Notes under the pieces: model-generated | What the model was told of the DNA's origin: nothing | Database searches by the model: none | What the model saw: the letters and a program-made list of their open reading frames with translations, nothing else | Part shown: positions 17,956 to 27,934 of the stretch, piece after piece | Layout: each line of letters starts with the position of its first letter | Numbering within the stretch: the first letter of the stretch is position 1 | Assembly: GCA_000703065.1 (NCBI GenBank) | Contig: JNLK01000001.1 | Location: 3,742,001 to 3,806,000 of the forward strand | Source: Lachnospiraceae bacterium AC2029 | GTDB taxonomy: Bacteria > Bacillota > Clostridia > Lachnospirales > Lachnospiraceae | Reading direction: 5' to 3' | Length of the DNA: 64,000 bases | Made by a program: the position numbers and the translations under genes

Positions 17956-19158
17956 TCACTTTGTGGGGAAGGCATACTTCAGAGTTTCTCTTGCGATGGC
18001 AAGCTCCTCATTTGTGGGAACGATGGCACATTTCACCTTGGAATCCGGTGTGGAGATCAGGGTAAAGGTACCGCTCTTCTTATTTGCCTCTTCATCCAGG
18101 GTGATCCCGAGATAGGTAAGACTGCTGATGATCTCCTTACGTACCTCGCTGTCCCACTCGCCGATGCCGGCCGTAAATGCGATAAGATCCACGCCGTTCA
18201 TGGCAGCCACATAGGCACCGATGGTCTTAATGATATGATAGCAGAAGGCATGGAATGCCAGGATTGCCTTCTCATTTCCCTCTTCCACACCCGCATCGAT
18301 ATCACGCATGTCGCTGGAAAGACCGGACAGACCATAGAGGCCGGATTTCTTGTTCAGCACATTCAGTACCTCATCCACGGACAGGCCGTCCTTATCAGCC
18401 ATAAACTGGATGACGGCAGGATCCAGGCTTCCGCTCCGGGTTCCCATGATCAGACCTTCAAGAGGTGTCAGACCCATGGAGGTATCAACCGACTTACCGC
18501 CCTGTACCGCTGTGACACTGGCTCCGCCGCCAAGATGACACACAATGATCTTCGTGTCCTCTATCGGCTTGTCCAGAAGCTTTGCAGCCTCCTGTGATAC
18601 GAAGCTGTGGCTGGTCCCGTGGAAGCCGTATTTCCGGATCTTGTATTCTTCATAATAACGATACGGAATACCGTAAATGAACGCCTTCTTCGGCATGGTC
18701 TGATGGAAGGCCGTGTCAAAGACAGCCACATTCGGAACTCCCGGCATCAGCTCCATGCATGCACGGATACCGAGAAGATTTGCAGGATTATGAAGCGGCG
18801 CAAGACCGCTGACCTCTTCAATCTGCTTCAGAACCTCATCTGTAACAAGGACGGATCCCGAGAAGGTCTCTCCGCCGTGAACTACACGGTGTCCGACTGC
18901 ATCGATCTCATCCAGAGATTTCAGAGAACCATGTTCCGGATCCAGCAGCTCGCGGATCACGATCTTCAGAGCCGTTCCGTGATCCGGCATATCCTCCTTG
19001 ATCAGGATCTTCTCACCGGTCTTCGGATGATCGAACTTGATCTGACCGTCCAGGAATATCCGCTCACACAGACCCTTGGCCAGAACCTGTTCCGTTTCGG
19101 AATCGATCAATTGATACTTTAATGTGGTGGAGCCTGCGTTGATAACCAAAATCTTCAT
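17956..19158 (-). CDS. ackA: Acetate kinase
   Basis: 400 residues. The ASKHA-fold enzyme makes ATP and acetate from acetyl-phosphate, a main energy-conserving step in fermenters. MKILVINAGSTTLKYQL opens the nucleotide fold, DTAFHQTMP and FHGTSHSFV carry substrate residues, HLGGGASV is the second phosphate loop and FTAGIGEW is the adenosine motif. The start overlaps the stop of the upstream GGDEF gene in ATGA (19155-19158), implying translational coupling. No pta gene is in the window. Confidence 0.97.
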   Translation of the reverse strand: MKILVINAGSTTLKYQLIDSETEQVLAKGLCERIFLDGQIKFDHPKTGEKILIKEDMPDHGTALKIVIRELLDPEHGSLKSLDEIDAVGHRVVHGGETFSGSVLVTDEVLKQIEEVSGLAPLHNPANLLGIRACMELMPGVPNVAVFDTAFHQTMPKKAFIYGIPYRYYEEYKIRKYGFHGTSHSFVSQEAAKLLDKPIEDTKIIVCHLGGGASVTAVQGGKSVDTSMGLTPLEGLIMGTRSGSLDPAVIQFMADKDGLSVDEVLNVLNKKSGLYGLSGLSSDMRDIDAGVEEGNEKAILAFHAFCYHIIKTIGAYVAAMNGVDLIAFTAGIGEWDSEVRKEIISSLTYLGITLDEEANKKSGTFTLISTPDSKVKCAIVPTNEELAIARETLKYAFPTK

Positions 19159-21032
19159 GCTGTTTGTCCTCCGGGAGTTTTTTTTTGAATATCTTCAATG
19201 TCCGCCGGAGTATTTCTGCCCGGCGTTGCTTCTGTTTTTTCTTCTTTCTTTGCTTCCTTCTTTGCTTCGATCTTCGCTTCCTTCTTTGCTTCGATCTTCG
19301 TTTCCTTCAGGCCATCTGTCGACTTCACGTCCTTCAGACTTTCCTTCTCGCGTCCGAATACAACGATCATGCCGCGGCCGTTCTCCTTACTGAAGTACAT
19401 GGCCCGGTCGGACTGATCCAGAACATCCACGATCTCTTCAGCGATCTCGGGATAATTCGACATTCCGATACTTGAGTTCACATGAATCTTCTCGCCCTCA
19501 TACTCCACGATATTCCTGACGATATCATCATGTACATTCTGAAGGATATCCCGGAACTCTTCCACTGTCTTTCCCTGGACAATGAGAAGGAATTCCTCTC
19601 CTCCGTAACGAACCGCATAGCCGCCATGCTTCTTTGCATATTTCTGATCCACGGAAGCCACCATCTTGATGACCTCGTCTCCGGCCAGATGTCCGTAGGT
19701 GTCGTTGATGGATTTGAACTTATCGATATCCAGAAGTGCCACCGACAGGCTCTTCTCATCCACGATGCTCTTTGCACAGATGCTGGGATAGATCTCATTG
19801 AAATATGCCCGGTTGAAGACTCCGGTCAGACCGTCCTTGGTCGCCATATCCTTCATCTGCAGATACAGCTTCGCACTTCGTACGGCAGCCGTAAAGTCCA
19901 CCAGACAGGATTCGTAGAAGGAATACCCTGCTTCAAAGAAATCGTAATTACCGGAAACCACCACCATGACTCCGAAGATCCTGTCATTTTCGTAAGCCGG
20001 GAAAGCAACCGCATTGCAGGCGTTCGTATCACTGAGAACGCCCTCCTTAAAGTCGTTGTTGTCACAGAGCACCAGCGGCTCCAGACCGTTTCTCCTGCGC
20101 ACCTTCTCGAAAATGGAGTACATGTCGCGGACCATGGAGGCACGGTAGCTGTCATGAGAGGAAAGGATCTCGCAGAACGGTTCCTCATTCAGATACACAT
20201 CCTCGGTGATATACAGCGCACAGGCCGCAGGATCCTTCAGATCCATGATGCTCTCCAGCATGTGACGTGCATTCTGAGCCACATCAAAATTTGTGGAGAA
20301 ATATTTCATAACGTCGATGAGGGTACGAACCTCTTCGTTCATGTTCTCCAGTTCCTGATTTGCCTTCACCAGATTGATCTTCTGATAATTGATCTCACTG
20401 TTGACCTGCTCCACACGATCCTGATAGACCAGGAGCTTATTTCTCTCTTCCTCCAGATTCACGTAATCAAAATGTGCTTTTGTGGCACGTTTCTCATACA
20501 TCCGGATACCGTCCACAAATCCGTGGAACATGCAATATACAACTCCGACGATCACTGCACCCAGCAGGATGTCCATAACGATCCACACGCCGGAGAAAAG
20601 ATTTCTGAACGCGAATACAAGGCTGACCTCGATAAACAGCAGATACAGGACGCGACGGACAAAGATCCCGAAATCATCAAAGACATCGTTCAGGATCATA
20701 TCCTCAAATACCATTAAAAGACAGAATAATAAAACCGGGAAAAACTCTATGATATGCGGCGGTCCGAAGACGCTGCCCGCCGAAAGGATCAGGATCCCGA
20801 GAAAGGCCCTGACACTAAAGAATACCTTGGGTACCACAAACTTCCGCCACAGGAAATACTCATCCATGACCTCACAGAGAACAATGGCAATGATATAGTA
20901 TGCAAGAGTCGTGGGTTCCGGAGAGATGTTCAGGATCTTGCAGATGATAACGATACTCAAAAGAACCGCATAGAACACCCTATGCAGCTTAAAATACCGC
21001 TTCATGTAATTGAGTTTATACTCTTCCGGCAT
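19155..21032 (-). CDS. Membrane-anchored diguanylate cyclase (GGDEF protein) with Lys/Glu repeat tail
   Basis: 625 residues. About six membrane segments occupy residues 12-180. A short coiled coil (about 195-240) and a GAF-like sensory region (about 245-400) lead to a GGDEF domain (about 405-560). Its active loop AVRYGGEEFLL is intact, so c-di-GMP synthesis is expected. The RxxD product-inhibition site normally found five residues before GG(D/E)EF is absent (KHGG instead). The last 60 residues are a charged tail of ETKIEAKKEAK-type repeats. ATG 21032 is preceded by GGGGAG. Its stop overlaps the ackA start, an unusual partner for a signalling enzyme. The input signal is unknown. Confidence 0.88.
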   Translation of the reverse strand: MPEEYKLNYMKRYFKLHRVFYAVLLSIVIICKILNISPEPTTLAYYIIAIVLCEVMDEYFLWRKFVVPKVFFSVRAFLGILILSAGSVFGPPHIIEFFPVLLFCLLMVFEDMILNDVFDDFGIFVRRVLYLLFIEVSLVFAFRNLFSGVWIVMDILLGAVIVGVVYCMFHGFVDGIRMYEKRATKAHFDYVNLEEERNKLLVYQDRVEQVNSEINYQKINLVKANQELENMNEEVRTLIDVMKYFSTNFDVAQNARHMLESIMDLKDPAACALYITEDVYLNEEPFCEILSSHDSYRASMVRDMYSIFEKVRRRNGLEPLVLCDNNDFKEGVLSDTNACNAVAFPAYENDRIFGVMVVVSGNYDFFEAGYSFYESCLVDFTAAVRSAKLYLQMKDMATKDGLTGVFNRAYFNEIYPSICAKSIVDEKSLSVALLDIDKFKSINDTYGHLAGDEVIKMVASVDQKYAKKHGGYAVRYGGEEFLLIVQGKTVEEFRDILQNVHDDIVRNIVEYEGEKIHVNSSIGMSNYPEIAEEIVDVLDQSDRAMYFSKENGRGMIVVFGREKESLKDVKSTDGLKETKIEAKKEAKIEAKKEAKKEEKTEATPGRNTPADIEDIQKKTPGGQTA

Positions 21033-21086
21033 TTTATTGCTCCCCTGCAGGCAAAAATTAACCTATGGTATTATATCATTTATCAG

Positions 21087-21686
21087 TCAGGAGTTCAACA
21101 GTCGTATGTACTGCAGGTCAAGATCCTTCTGTAGCTCGGATACGGTTCTGCTGTTTTCCAGAACTCTGTCGGAATGTTCGACAAAAAATGAGTCCTTCGG
21201 CTGATTCGCCAGGACGGCTTCCCATTTCTCACGGTTTCCTCCCCGTGAGGAAAGCAGCCGCCGGATCCTTACCTCGGGATCTGTATGAACATACCATATT
21301 TCATCGCAGATGGTCCGGTATCCGTCCTGGATCAGAAGCGCCGCCTCGATCACGTAGACTGCCGTACCCTTTTTCGCATTTCTGCGGATGCGTCCGCGGA
21401 TACTCTTCTTAACTGCAGGATGAACGATCCGGTTCAACTGTTCCAGACGTTCCGGATCCCTAAAGACCAGCTGTCCCATTTTCCCCCGGTCAATACTTCC
21501 GTCCTCTGCAAGGATCTCTCTGCCGAAGTTTTCGACGATCCTCCGGTACGCGGTGTGTCCGGGAGTCATCAGTTCATGGGCAAGGCGATCTGCCTCAAGG
21601 ATCACAACACCATCCTTCTCTCCCAGCATCCGCAGCACTTCACTCTTACCGGAACCGATCCCTCCGGTGATTCCCAGAACCTTCAA
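21087..21686 (-). CDS. coaE: Dephospho-CoA kinase
   Basis: 199 residues from a TTG codon at 21686, chosen because KVLGITGGIGSGKSEVLRML is the conserved N-terminus and AGGAG lies eight to ten bases upstream. The open frame continues to 21878 but would overlap polA with unrelated sequence. The Walker A loop is GGIGSGKS, and DADRLAHEL-like (LEADRLAHEL) and HPAVKKSIR motifs follow. It phosphorylates dephospho-CoA in the last step of CoA synthesis. The polA-coaE order is common in Firmicutes. Confidence 0.92.
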   Translation of the reverse strand: MKVLGITGGIGSGKSEVLRMLGEKDGVVILEADRLAHELMTPGHTAYRRIVENFGREILAEDGSIDRGKMGQLVFRDPERLEQLNRIVHPAVKKSIRGRIRRNAKKGTAVYVIEAALLIQDGYRTICDEIWYVHTDPEVRIRRLLSSRGGNREKWEAVLANQPKDSFFVEHSDRVLENSRTVSELQKDLDLQYIRLLNS

Positions 21687-21762
21687 TACGTCATCTCCTC
21701 TTTCCTTTTCCGATTCCTCACCGTCGGACGAACAGTCGTAAAGAATACCCGACCTGTATGAA

Positions 21763-24381
21763 TCATTTTGTATCATACAGATTGGCGCCTGTATGCAGAT
21801 CCACAAAGAGCGGAACCGCAAGCTCGGCCGCCTGTACCATCTGCTCCTCCAGGAGCTGCTTTGCCGCATCCACTTCATCCTCTGCCGCCTCGATCAGAAG
21901 TTCATCATGTATCTGGAGGATGAGCCGGGATTTCATATTCCGCTTTTCCAGTTCCTGACGCACCCGGATCATGGCGATCTTGATGATATCCGCAGCGGTT
22001 CCCTGAATCGGACTGTTCATGGCCACACGTTCACCGAACTGTCTCGTCATGAAATTGGACGACTTCAGTTCCGGGATGGGCCGTATGCGGTGATACAAGG
22101 TGGTGACACGTCCTTTATTCTTTCCTTCGGACACCAGCCGGTCCAGGAAGCCCTTGACACCGCTGTAGGTGTCGAAATACTGATCGATATACTCCTGCGC
22201 TTCCTTTCTGGATATATCAAGATCCTGACCCAGTCCGAAGGAACTGATCCCGTAAATGATTCCGAAATTCACGGCCTTTGCCTTCCGCCGGAGCGCACTG
22301 TCCACCTGCTCGATGGGGACGCCGAATACCTTCGATGCCGTAGACGCATGAATATCCTTCGCCTGATGGAAGGCTTCGATCAGATTCTCGTCCCCGGACA
22401 TGGCCGCCATCACTCGAAGCTCGATCTGGGAATAATCCGCATCTACAAAGGTATAGCCGTCAGCCGGAATGAATACCTTACGGAGTTCCCTTCCCAGCTC
22501 GGTCCGCATGGGAATGTTCTGGAGATTGGGCTCGGAAGAACTGATCCGTCCCGTGGCGGTCACAGTCTGATGGAACCGGCTGTGGATCCGTCCGTCGGGA
22601 GCGATTGACGCCAGCAGTCCGTCCACATAGGTGGAACGGAGCTTCGTCAGCTGGCGGTATTCCAGGATCGCAGGTACGATCCTGTGCTGTTCCCGGATCT
22701 TCATCAGCACATCCACATTTGTGGAATATCCGCTCTTGGTCTTCTTTCCGCTGGGCAGCTCCAGCTTTTCAAAGAGGATCTGTCCCAGCTGCTTCGGAGA
22801 ATTGATATTAAAGTTCTCGCCGGCAGCCTCGTAGATTTCCTTTGTCAGGGTCTCGATCCGGCTGTCCAGACGGTTTCCGTATGCTTCAAGGGCTTCCCGG
22901 TCCACCCGGATCCCATAGTATTCCATGTCTTTAAGAACAAATGTGGCCGGATGCTCCATGGTCCGGTACAGGTCCCACATCCCTTCCTGTTCGAGTTTAT
23001 TCTTCAGTACCGGGCACAGTACCTCAGCGGTATAGGCCTTCATGGCAAATACCTCTCTGGATTGCGGCATGGAAAAAGAAAAGATGCTGAGCTCCTGCTT
23101 TCCGATCAGTTCCTTCTCACTCTTCACCTCGATATCCTGATACTTCTGAAGAAGTGCATGGTAGGGATACTCTCCCGCCAGCGGATCCAGCAGATAGGCG
23201 GCTACCTCTGCATCGAACCAGTCCTCCTCCGGCGTGATCTTAAACGGCCGGATCAGATCCTTCAGGCCAAGAGTGGCAATGGTCGTTCCCTGTTTACGGA
23301 ACCAGGATAACAGTTCATAGACGGAGGCCACAGCATCCGTAGCGGTAAGAAAGACGGTTCCCTTCACCGAAAATGCGGTACCAAGGAGGATTTCTCCGGA
23401 GAACACCGGATAGAATCCAACCACTCCGCCGGGCTCGGCAAATGCCTTTACCTCCGAAAGCTTCCCGTCACGGAGATCCGCTTCAAAAGCCTTCTTCGCC
23501 TGTTCCACACCCGCAAAATGCTTCATCAAGCTCTTTAATTCCAGTTCAAGGAAGGCATCCCGCACCTCGTCAGACAAAAGCTCTTCCTTCTCCACCTTTG
23601 TATCGGAAAGCTCCACCGGCAGCGGTGCCGTCAGCAGGATCCTGGAAAGATCCCTGGAGAAGACCGCCATTTCACGGTTTTCCTCCAAAGCGGCACGCAT
23701 TTTATTCTGCGGCATCTCCCCTGTATGTTCCAGCACGGCTTCCACCGTGTGGTAGGTACGGATCAGTTTTTCGGCGGTCTTCGGGCCGATTCCCGGAACA
23801 CCGGGAATATTATCCGAGGTATCACCCATCAGTCCCTTCATCTCGATGAACTCCACAGGTGTGACCCCATAAGCGGCTTCCACCTCCGCCGCATGATAAT
23901 CTTCAACCGTGGTCTTGCCGCCCCTGGTCTTCGGAATACGGATCATAACCGTATCCGTAGCAAGCTGAAGCAGATCCCGGTCTCCGGAAAGCACAGTCAC
24001 CTCCATGCCTGCCTCCATCCCCTTACGGGACATGGTTCCGATCAGATCATCCGCTTCATATCCGGCAGCCTCCATCGTCGGTATCTTCATGGTATGCAGC
24101 AGTTCCTTGATTATGGGCATCTGCTCTCGAAGCTCCTCCGGCATGGGACTGCGTTTTCCCTTATATTCGGCATACTGTTCATGGCGGAAAGTGGGCGCAT
24201 GAACATCAAAGGCCACACAGATATTCGTCGGCCGTTCTTCCTCATATATTCGGAAGAATATATTCAAAAAACCCAGAAGGGCGTTGGTATGCTGTCCCTT
24301 CTGGTTTGTGAGATCCACCGGAAGTGCATAGAACCCCCGGTTCATTATACTGTTGCCGTCAATCAGCAGAAGTTTGTTCAT
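21763..24381 (-). CDS. polA: DNA polymerase I
   Basis: 872 residues. The 5'-3' exonuclease domain (1-290) contains LIDGNSIMNRGFYAL, YEADDLIGT, GDRDLLQL and GLMGDTSDNIPGVPGIGPKTA. The middle 3'-5' exonuclease-like domain (about 300-470) lacks the DxE metal-binding residues, as in Geobacillus Pol I, so proofreading is not expected. The polymerase domain (about 480-872) has motif A DADYSQIELRVMA, motif B RRKAKAVNFGIIYG and motif C QIHDELLIEA. It fills gaps, replaces RNA primers and serves repair. ATG 24381 overlaps the end of the upstream zinc-finger gene by 23 bases. Confidence 0.97.
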   Translation of the reverse strand: MNKLLLIDGNSIMNRGFYALPVDLTNQKGQHTNALLGFLNIFFRIYEEERPTNICVAFDVHAPTFRHEQYAEYKGKRSPMPEELREQMPIIKELLHTMKIPTMEAAGYEADDLIGTMSRKGMEAGMEVTVLSGDRDLLQLATDTVMIRIPKTRGGKTTVEDYHAAEVEAAYGVTPVEFIEMKGLMGDTSDNIPGVPGIGPKTAEKLIRTYHTVEAVLEHTGEMPQNKMRAALEENREMAVFSRDLSRILLTAPLPVELSDTKVEKEELLSDEVRDAFLELELKSLMKHFAGVEQAKKAFEADLRDGKLSEVKAFAEPGGVVGFYPVFSGEILLGTAFSVKGTVFLTATDAVASVYELLSWFRKQGTTIATLGLKDLIRPFKITPEEDWFDAEVAAYLLDPLAGEYPYHALLQKYQDIEVKSEKELIGKQELSIFSFSMPQSREVFAMKAYTAEVLCPVLKNKLEQEGMWDLYRTMEHPATFVLKDMEYYGIRVDREALEAYGNRLDSRIETLTKEIYEAAGENFNINSPKQLGQILFEKLELPSGKKTKSGYSTNVDVLMKIREQHRIVPAILEYRQLTKLRSTYVDGLLASIAPDGRIHSRFHQTVTATGRISSSEPNLQNIPMRTELGRELRKVFIPADGYTFVDADYSQIELRVMAAMSGDENLIEAFHQAKDIHASTASKVFGVPIEQVDSALRRKAKAVNFGIIYGISSFGLGQDLDISRKEAQEYIDQYFDTYSGVKGFLDRLVSEGKNKGRVTTLYHRIRPIPELKSSNFMTRQFGERVAMNSPIQGTAADIIKIAMIRVRQELEKRNMKSRLILQIHDELLIEAAEDEVDAAKQLLEEQMVQAAELAVPLFVDLHTGANLYDTK

Positions 24382-24943
24382 GTGTTATCCTTCCCCCAAG
24401 AACCAGCAGCTCTTTTGCGTACTCCTCCAGTTCCCGGTAACCGTGTATCTTGTCGAACATTTCCGATCGCTGTCCGGATTCCTCCTGCTTTTCCAGGATC
24501 TCCTCGGACTTCATTACCCTGTCCTCCGTTTCCAGAAGACAGGGTCCCAAAGCCCTGGCAAAATAATATTCTCCCTGAGCCGTCCTCTTCGTGGATTGTT
24601 CGAAGCTGTATACCCAGGTAAGACATCGACCATAAAAAAGGATCATAAAGAGCGCAATCGCAACCGTAACCATCGTAAACGCCGATACACGGATACTCCG
24701 TCTTCCCTTTGCACGATGTTCGATCCGGTTCAGCTTCATTTCCAGATCTTTGCTGAAGTTCCCCGAAGGAACGGTTCCGTCCGAAAGGATCTGCATCCCT
24801 GTCATGAGAGTATAATAAATCTCCAGCTCATCATGACAGGAATTACAGTTCTTCATATGCATAACGAATTCAAGCTGTTTGGATTCCGGCAGCTTTCCTT
24901 CGATGAACGGCATGATATAGGATTGTGCTTCTAAATGATCCAT
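24359..24943 (-). CDS. Zinc-finger single-span membrane protein, anti-sigma-like
   Basis: 194 residues. The N-terminal segment has His29-x3-Cys33-x2-Cys36 (HMKNCNSC), the ZAS/zf-HC2 motif of zinc anti-sigma factors. One membrane segment lies at about 83-105 (SAFTMVTVAIALFMILF), and a C-terminal outer part of about 85 residues is charged and probably helical. No sigma gene is adjacent: it lies 10 bases after the AIM24-like gene and overlaps polA by 23 bases. It could regulate a distant ECF factor, or be an envelope protein that only shares the finger. Its N-in orientation matches anti-sigma factors. Confidence 0.75.
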   Translation of the reverse strand: MDHLEAQSYIMPFIEGKLPESKQLEFVMHMKNCNSCHDELEIYYTLMTGMQILSDGTVPSGNFSKDLEMKLNRIEHRAKGRRSIRVSAFTMVTVAIALFMILFYGRCLTWVYSFEQSTKRTAQGEYYFARALGPCLLETEDRVMKSEEILEKQEESGQRSEMFDKIHGYRELEEYAKELLVLGGRITHEQTSAD

Positions 24944-24953
24944 AAACTCTCTT

Positions 24954-25766
24954 CTACTTGGTTGCTGAAGTCTGCTCCGGTCCGTTCCATCCGCTCATGT
25001 TAGCGCCCGGAAGTGTCGGTGCCATCAGGACCTTGCCTGTTCCACGGTAAACATTAACAAAACCTTCCTTAGCCACTGCGGAGCCGAGAAGGGACTTGGT
25101 AGCCTTCTCTACGGTGAACTCGAGAGTGGAGGACCATGCGATTGCCATATTTCCGTCGATCTTCAGTACATCATTCTGCAGATTAAACTCGAAGAGTTCT
25201 TCCTTCGGAACCGGGCTCTCAAGTACGCAGTAACCCTGACCGGACAGAGCCAGGTTGAAGAGACCCTCTCCGCCGAACGCGGCAGATGTCAGGCTGCTTC
25301 TCTTAACGATAGATTCCTTGATATCGCCGTCGCAGGCAAGGAACAGGCCGTCATCCAGTACGATACCTGCGCCCCATTCAGCAATGTCCTCAATGATGAG
25401 GAAGTTGTAGGTAGGCTCCAGCATCAGGTATCCCTGGCCGGAATAGATCGGCTTTGCAGCGGACTCACCGGTCACAGCACCCTTAGCCAGCTTTCCGAAG
25501 AAATTACCGACACCGGTAACACCGGAGTCCATATTTACATTACCGGACATCCACTGCATGGCACCAGCCTGGATCTTGCAGGCCGTGTTGTTCAGCTGAA
25601 CAAGAACCTGACGCTTCCTTACGTTCATCTTTTCCATGAAGTAAGCCTGAGTTGCCTGATAGGGAGCAACCGACATATCTTTATGATGCTCATAAATGAA
25701 ATACTGTCCCCCCTGAGCGATACACTTGAAGTTCTCGTTGTTAAATACGTTGTTGTACTGAATCAT
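24954..25766 (-). CDS. AIM24-family protein
   Basis: 270 residues with the AIM24/DUF124 beta-sandwich pattern: repeated glycine-rich strands such as IQAGAMQWMSGNV, GQGYLMLEP, GLFLACDGDI, GGEGLFNLALSGQGYC and VNVYRGTGKVLMAP. Bacterial members have no established biochemical role; yeast AIM24 affects mitochondrial respiratory complexes. ATG 25766 has AGGAGGAG upstream and a strong promoter at 25831-25859. It is the first gene of a co-directional run AIM24, zinc-finger protein, polA, coaE, GGDEF protein, ackA. Confidence 0.88.
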   Translation of the reverse strand: MIQYNNVFNNENFKCIAQGGQYFIYEHHKDMSVAPYQATQAYFMEKMNVRKRQVLVQLNNTACKIQAGAMQWMSGNVNMDSGVTGVGNFFGKLAKGAVTGESAAKPIYSGQGYLMLEPTYNFLIIEDIAEWGAGIVLDDGLFLACDGDIKESIVKRSSLTSAAFGGEGLFNLALSGQGYCVLESPVPKEELFEFNLQNDVLKIDGNMAIAWSSTLEFTVEKATKSLLGSAVAKEGFVNVYRGTGKVLMAPTLPGANMSGWNGPEQTSATK

Positions 25767-25804
25767 TGCATTCTCCTCCTTTTTGATTCATACTGCCACC
25801 CCAT

Positions 25805-25818
25805 TGTGCGAACGCACA
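25805..25818. promoter_or_regulatory. Inverted repeat just downstream of the AIM24 promoter
   Basis: TGTGCG-AA-CGCACA, 6-bp arms, lies about 13 to 26 bases past the -10 box, in the expected initial transcribed region. It could be an operator or a short hairpin. No cognate regulator is known. Confidence 0.35.
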
Positions 25819-25830
25819 CTAACATAGAAA

Positions 25831-25859
25831 ATTATAGAAGTATGTGGGGGAGGTGTCAA
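25831..25859 (-). promoter_or_regulatory. Vegetative promoter of the AIM24-polA-coaE run
   Basis: Minus strand TTGACA (25854-25859), 17 bases, TATAAT (25831-25836), a perfect consensus, about 65 bases before ATG 25766. Confidence 0.85.
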
Positions 25860-25869
25860 GTGTTTACAT

Positions 25870-26247
25870 GAGGCTTCGCCGTTACCTCTTACGATTCACG
25901 ATGGCTGACTCGCTCCATCCCGCACCGTCCGCTCCTTCGTCGCGTCCGCCGCCGCTTCGCGCCTCCTGTGCGGTATGTACGTTTCAGCCACGGCTTCGCC
26001 GTTTCTACTCTTACGATTCTCGATGGCTGACTCGCTCCATCCCGCACCGTCCGCTCCTTCGTCGCGTCCGCCGCCGCTTCGCGCCTCCTGTGCGGTATGT
26101 ACGTTTCAGCCACGGCTTCGCCGTTTCTACTCTTACGATTCTCGATGGCTGACCCGCCCCATCCCGCACCGTCCGCTCCTTCGTCGCGTACGCCGCCGCT
26201 TCGCGCCTCCTGTGCGGTATGTACGTTTCAGCCACGGCTTCGCCGTT
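25870..26247. repeat. Three tandem copies of a 122-bp intergenic repeat plus a partial copy
   Basis: GGCTTCGCC recurs at 25872, 25992, 26114 and 26236. Copies two and three have a 122-bp period and differ by only a few bases; the first unit is two bases shorter and slightly diverged. Each unit holds CGGCTTCGCCG (a tiny hairpin), TTACGATTC(T/A)CGATGGCTGA and a CCGCCGCTTCGCGCC segment. It fills most of the 567-bp gene-free stretch between the end of ilvC and the start of the AIM24 gene. Open frames read through it only because the period permits; no ribosome-binding site supports them. Confidence 0.85.
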
Positions 26248-26249
26248 TC

Positions 26250-26306
26250 AAAAAACAGAGAGACAGCAGTTTGCATGCGAGCATGCACTGCTGTCTCTCT
26301 GTTTTT
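26250..26306 (-). terminator. Rho-independent terminator of ilvN-ilvC
   Basis: Long stem (AAAAACAGAGAGACAGCAGT paired with its complement at 26287-26306) around a GCATGC-containing loop, with T/A tracts on both sides. It lies 28 bases after the ilvC stop. Confidence 0.9.
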
Positions 26307-26333
26307 CTATCGTGAATCGTATCTTTGATTCGC

Positions 26334-27359
<1,026 letters not shown>

Positions 27360-27423
27360 TCATTCCTCCTAAAAAGTTTTAAAATATATGCATAAGGTCC
27401 GGACTTGCTCCGGAGGTTATAGC

Positions 27424-27900
27424 CTATCGTCTGGTAAGACCCGTAAGACCGGTCCGTACAAGCTCCTGGATCTCAAAGCCATCCAGCAGCTCGATAAATG
27501 CATTGATCTTGGAATTGTTACCGGTGATCTCGATCATCAGTGTCTCGGGAGACACATCCACGATCTTGGCACGGAATACATCCGTGATGGCAATGATTGC
27601 CTGTCTCTGGTTCTGATTGGCCTTTACCTTTACCAGAACAAGCTCACGGCATACAGACGCACCATCCTCCAGCTCGATCACCTCAACCACATCCTCAAGC
27701 TTGTTCAGCTGATTCTTGATCTGGCTCAGGATCCTGTCATCACCACTGACGGCAACCGTCATACGGGAATATTTCGGATTCTCCGTCACACCGACGGACA
27801 GACTGTCAATATTATAGCCTCTGCGGCTGAACATACCGGACACTCTGGACAGAACACCGGACGTATTATCTACAAGCAGGGATAGTACCTTTGTCTTCAT
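27424..27900 (-). CDS. ilvN: Acetolactate synthase small (regulatory) subunit
   Basis: 158 residues from ATG 27900, chosen because GGTGG lies eight bases upstream; an ATG four codons earlier (27912) is too close to it. The N-terminal ACT domain (VLSLLVDNTSGVLSRVSGMF, RGYNIDSLSV) binds valine for feedback inhibition, and the C-terminal domain (about 80-158) matches IlvH/IlvN. The catalytic subunit ilvB is not adjacent, which is unusual, so it must be encoded elsewhere. It is promoted from 27935-27963 and co-transcribed with ilvC. Confidence 0.95.
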   Translation of the reverse strand: MKTKVLSLLVDNTSGVLSRVSGMFSRRGYNIDSLSVGVTENPKYSRMTVAVSGDDRILSQIKNQLNKLEDVVEVIELEDGASVCRELVLVKVKANQNQRQAIIAITDVFRAKIVDVSPETLMIEITGNNSKINAFIELLDGFEIQELVRTGLTGLTRR

Positions 27901-27934
27901 AGGATCATCCACCTTTCAAAAATTCATAACAAAC

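Noticed and set aside
17680-17956. yceD (DUF177) gene between ackA and rpmF
   Set aside because: Only the rpmF promoter and leader occupy the gap; no frame of suitable length exists.
19482-20717. 411-residue plus-strand frame opposite the GGDEF gene
   Set aside because: The minus strand encodes an intact diguanylate cyclase over the same bases; the plus frame has no recognisable motif.
25870-26247. CRISPR array
   Set aside because: Units are 122 bp, contiguous and without variable spacers; no cas genes are present.
25844-26328. Repeated short proteins in the 122-bp array (both strands)
   Set aside because: They exist only because 122-bp units happen to stay open over short runs; no start signal and extreme Arg/Pro composition.
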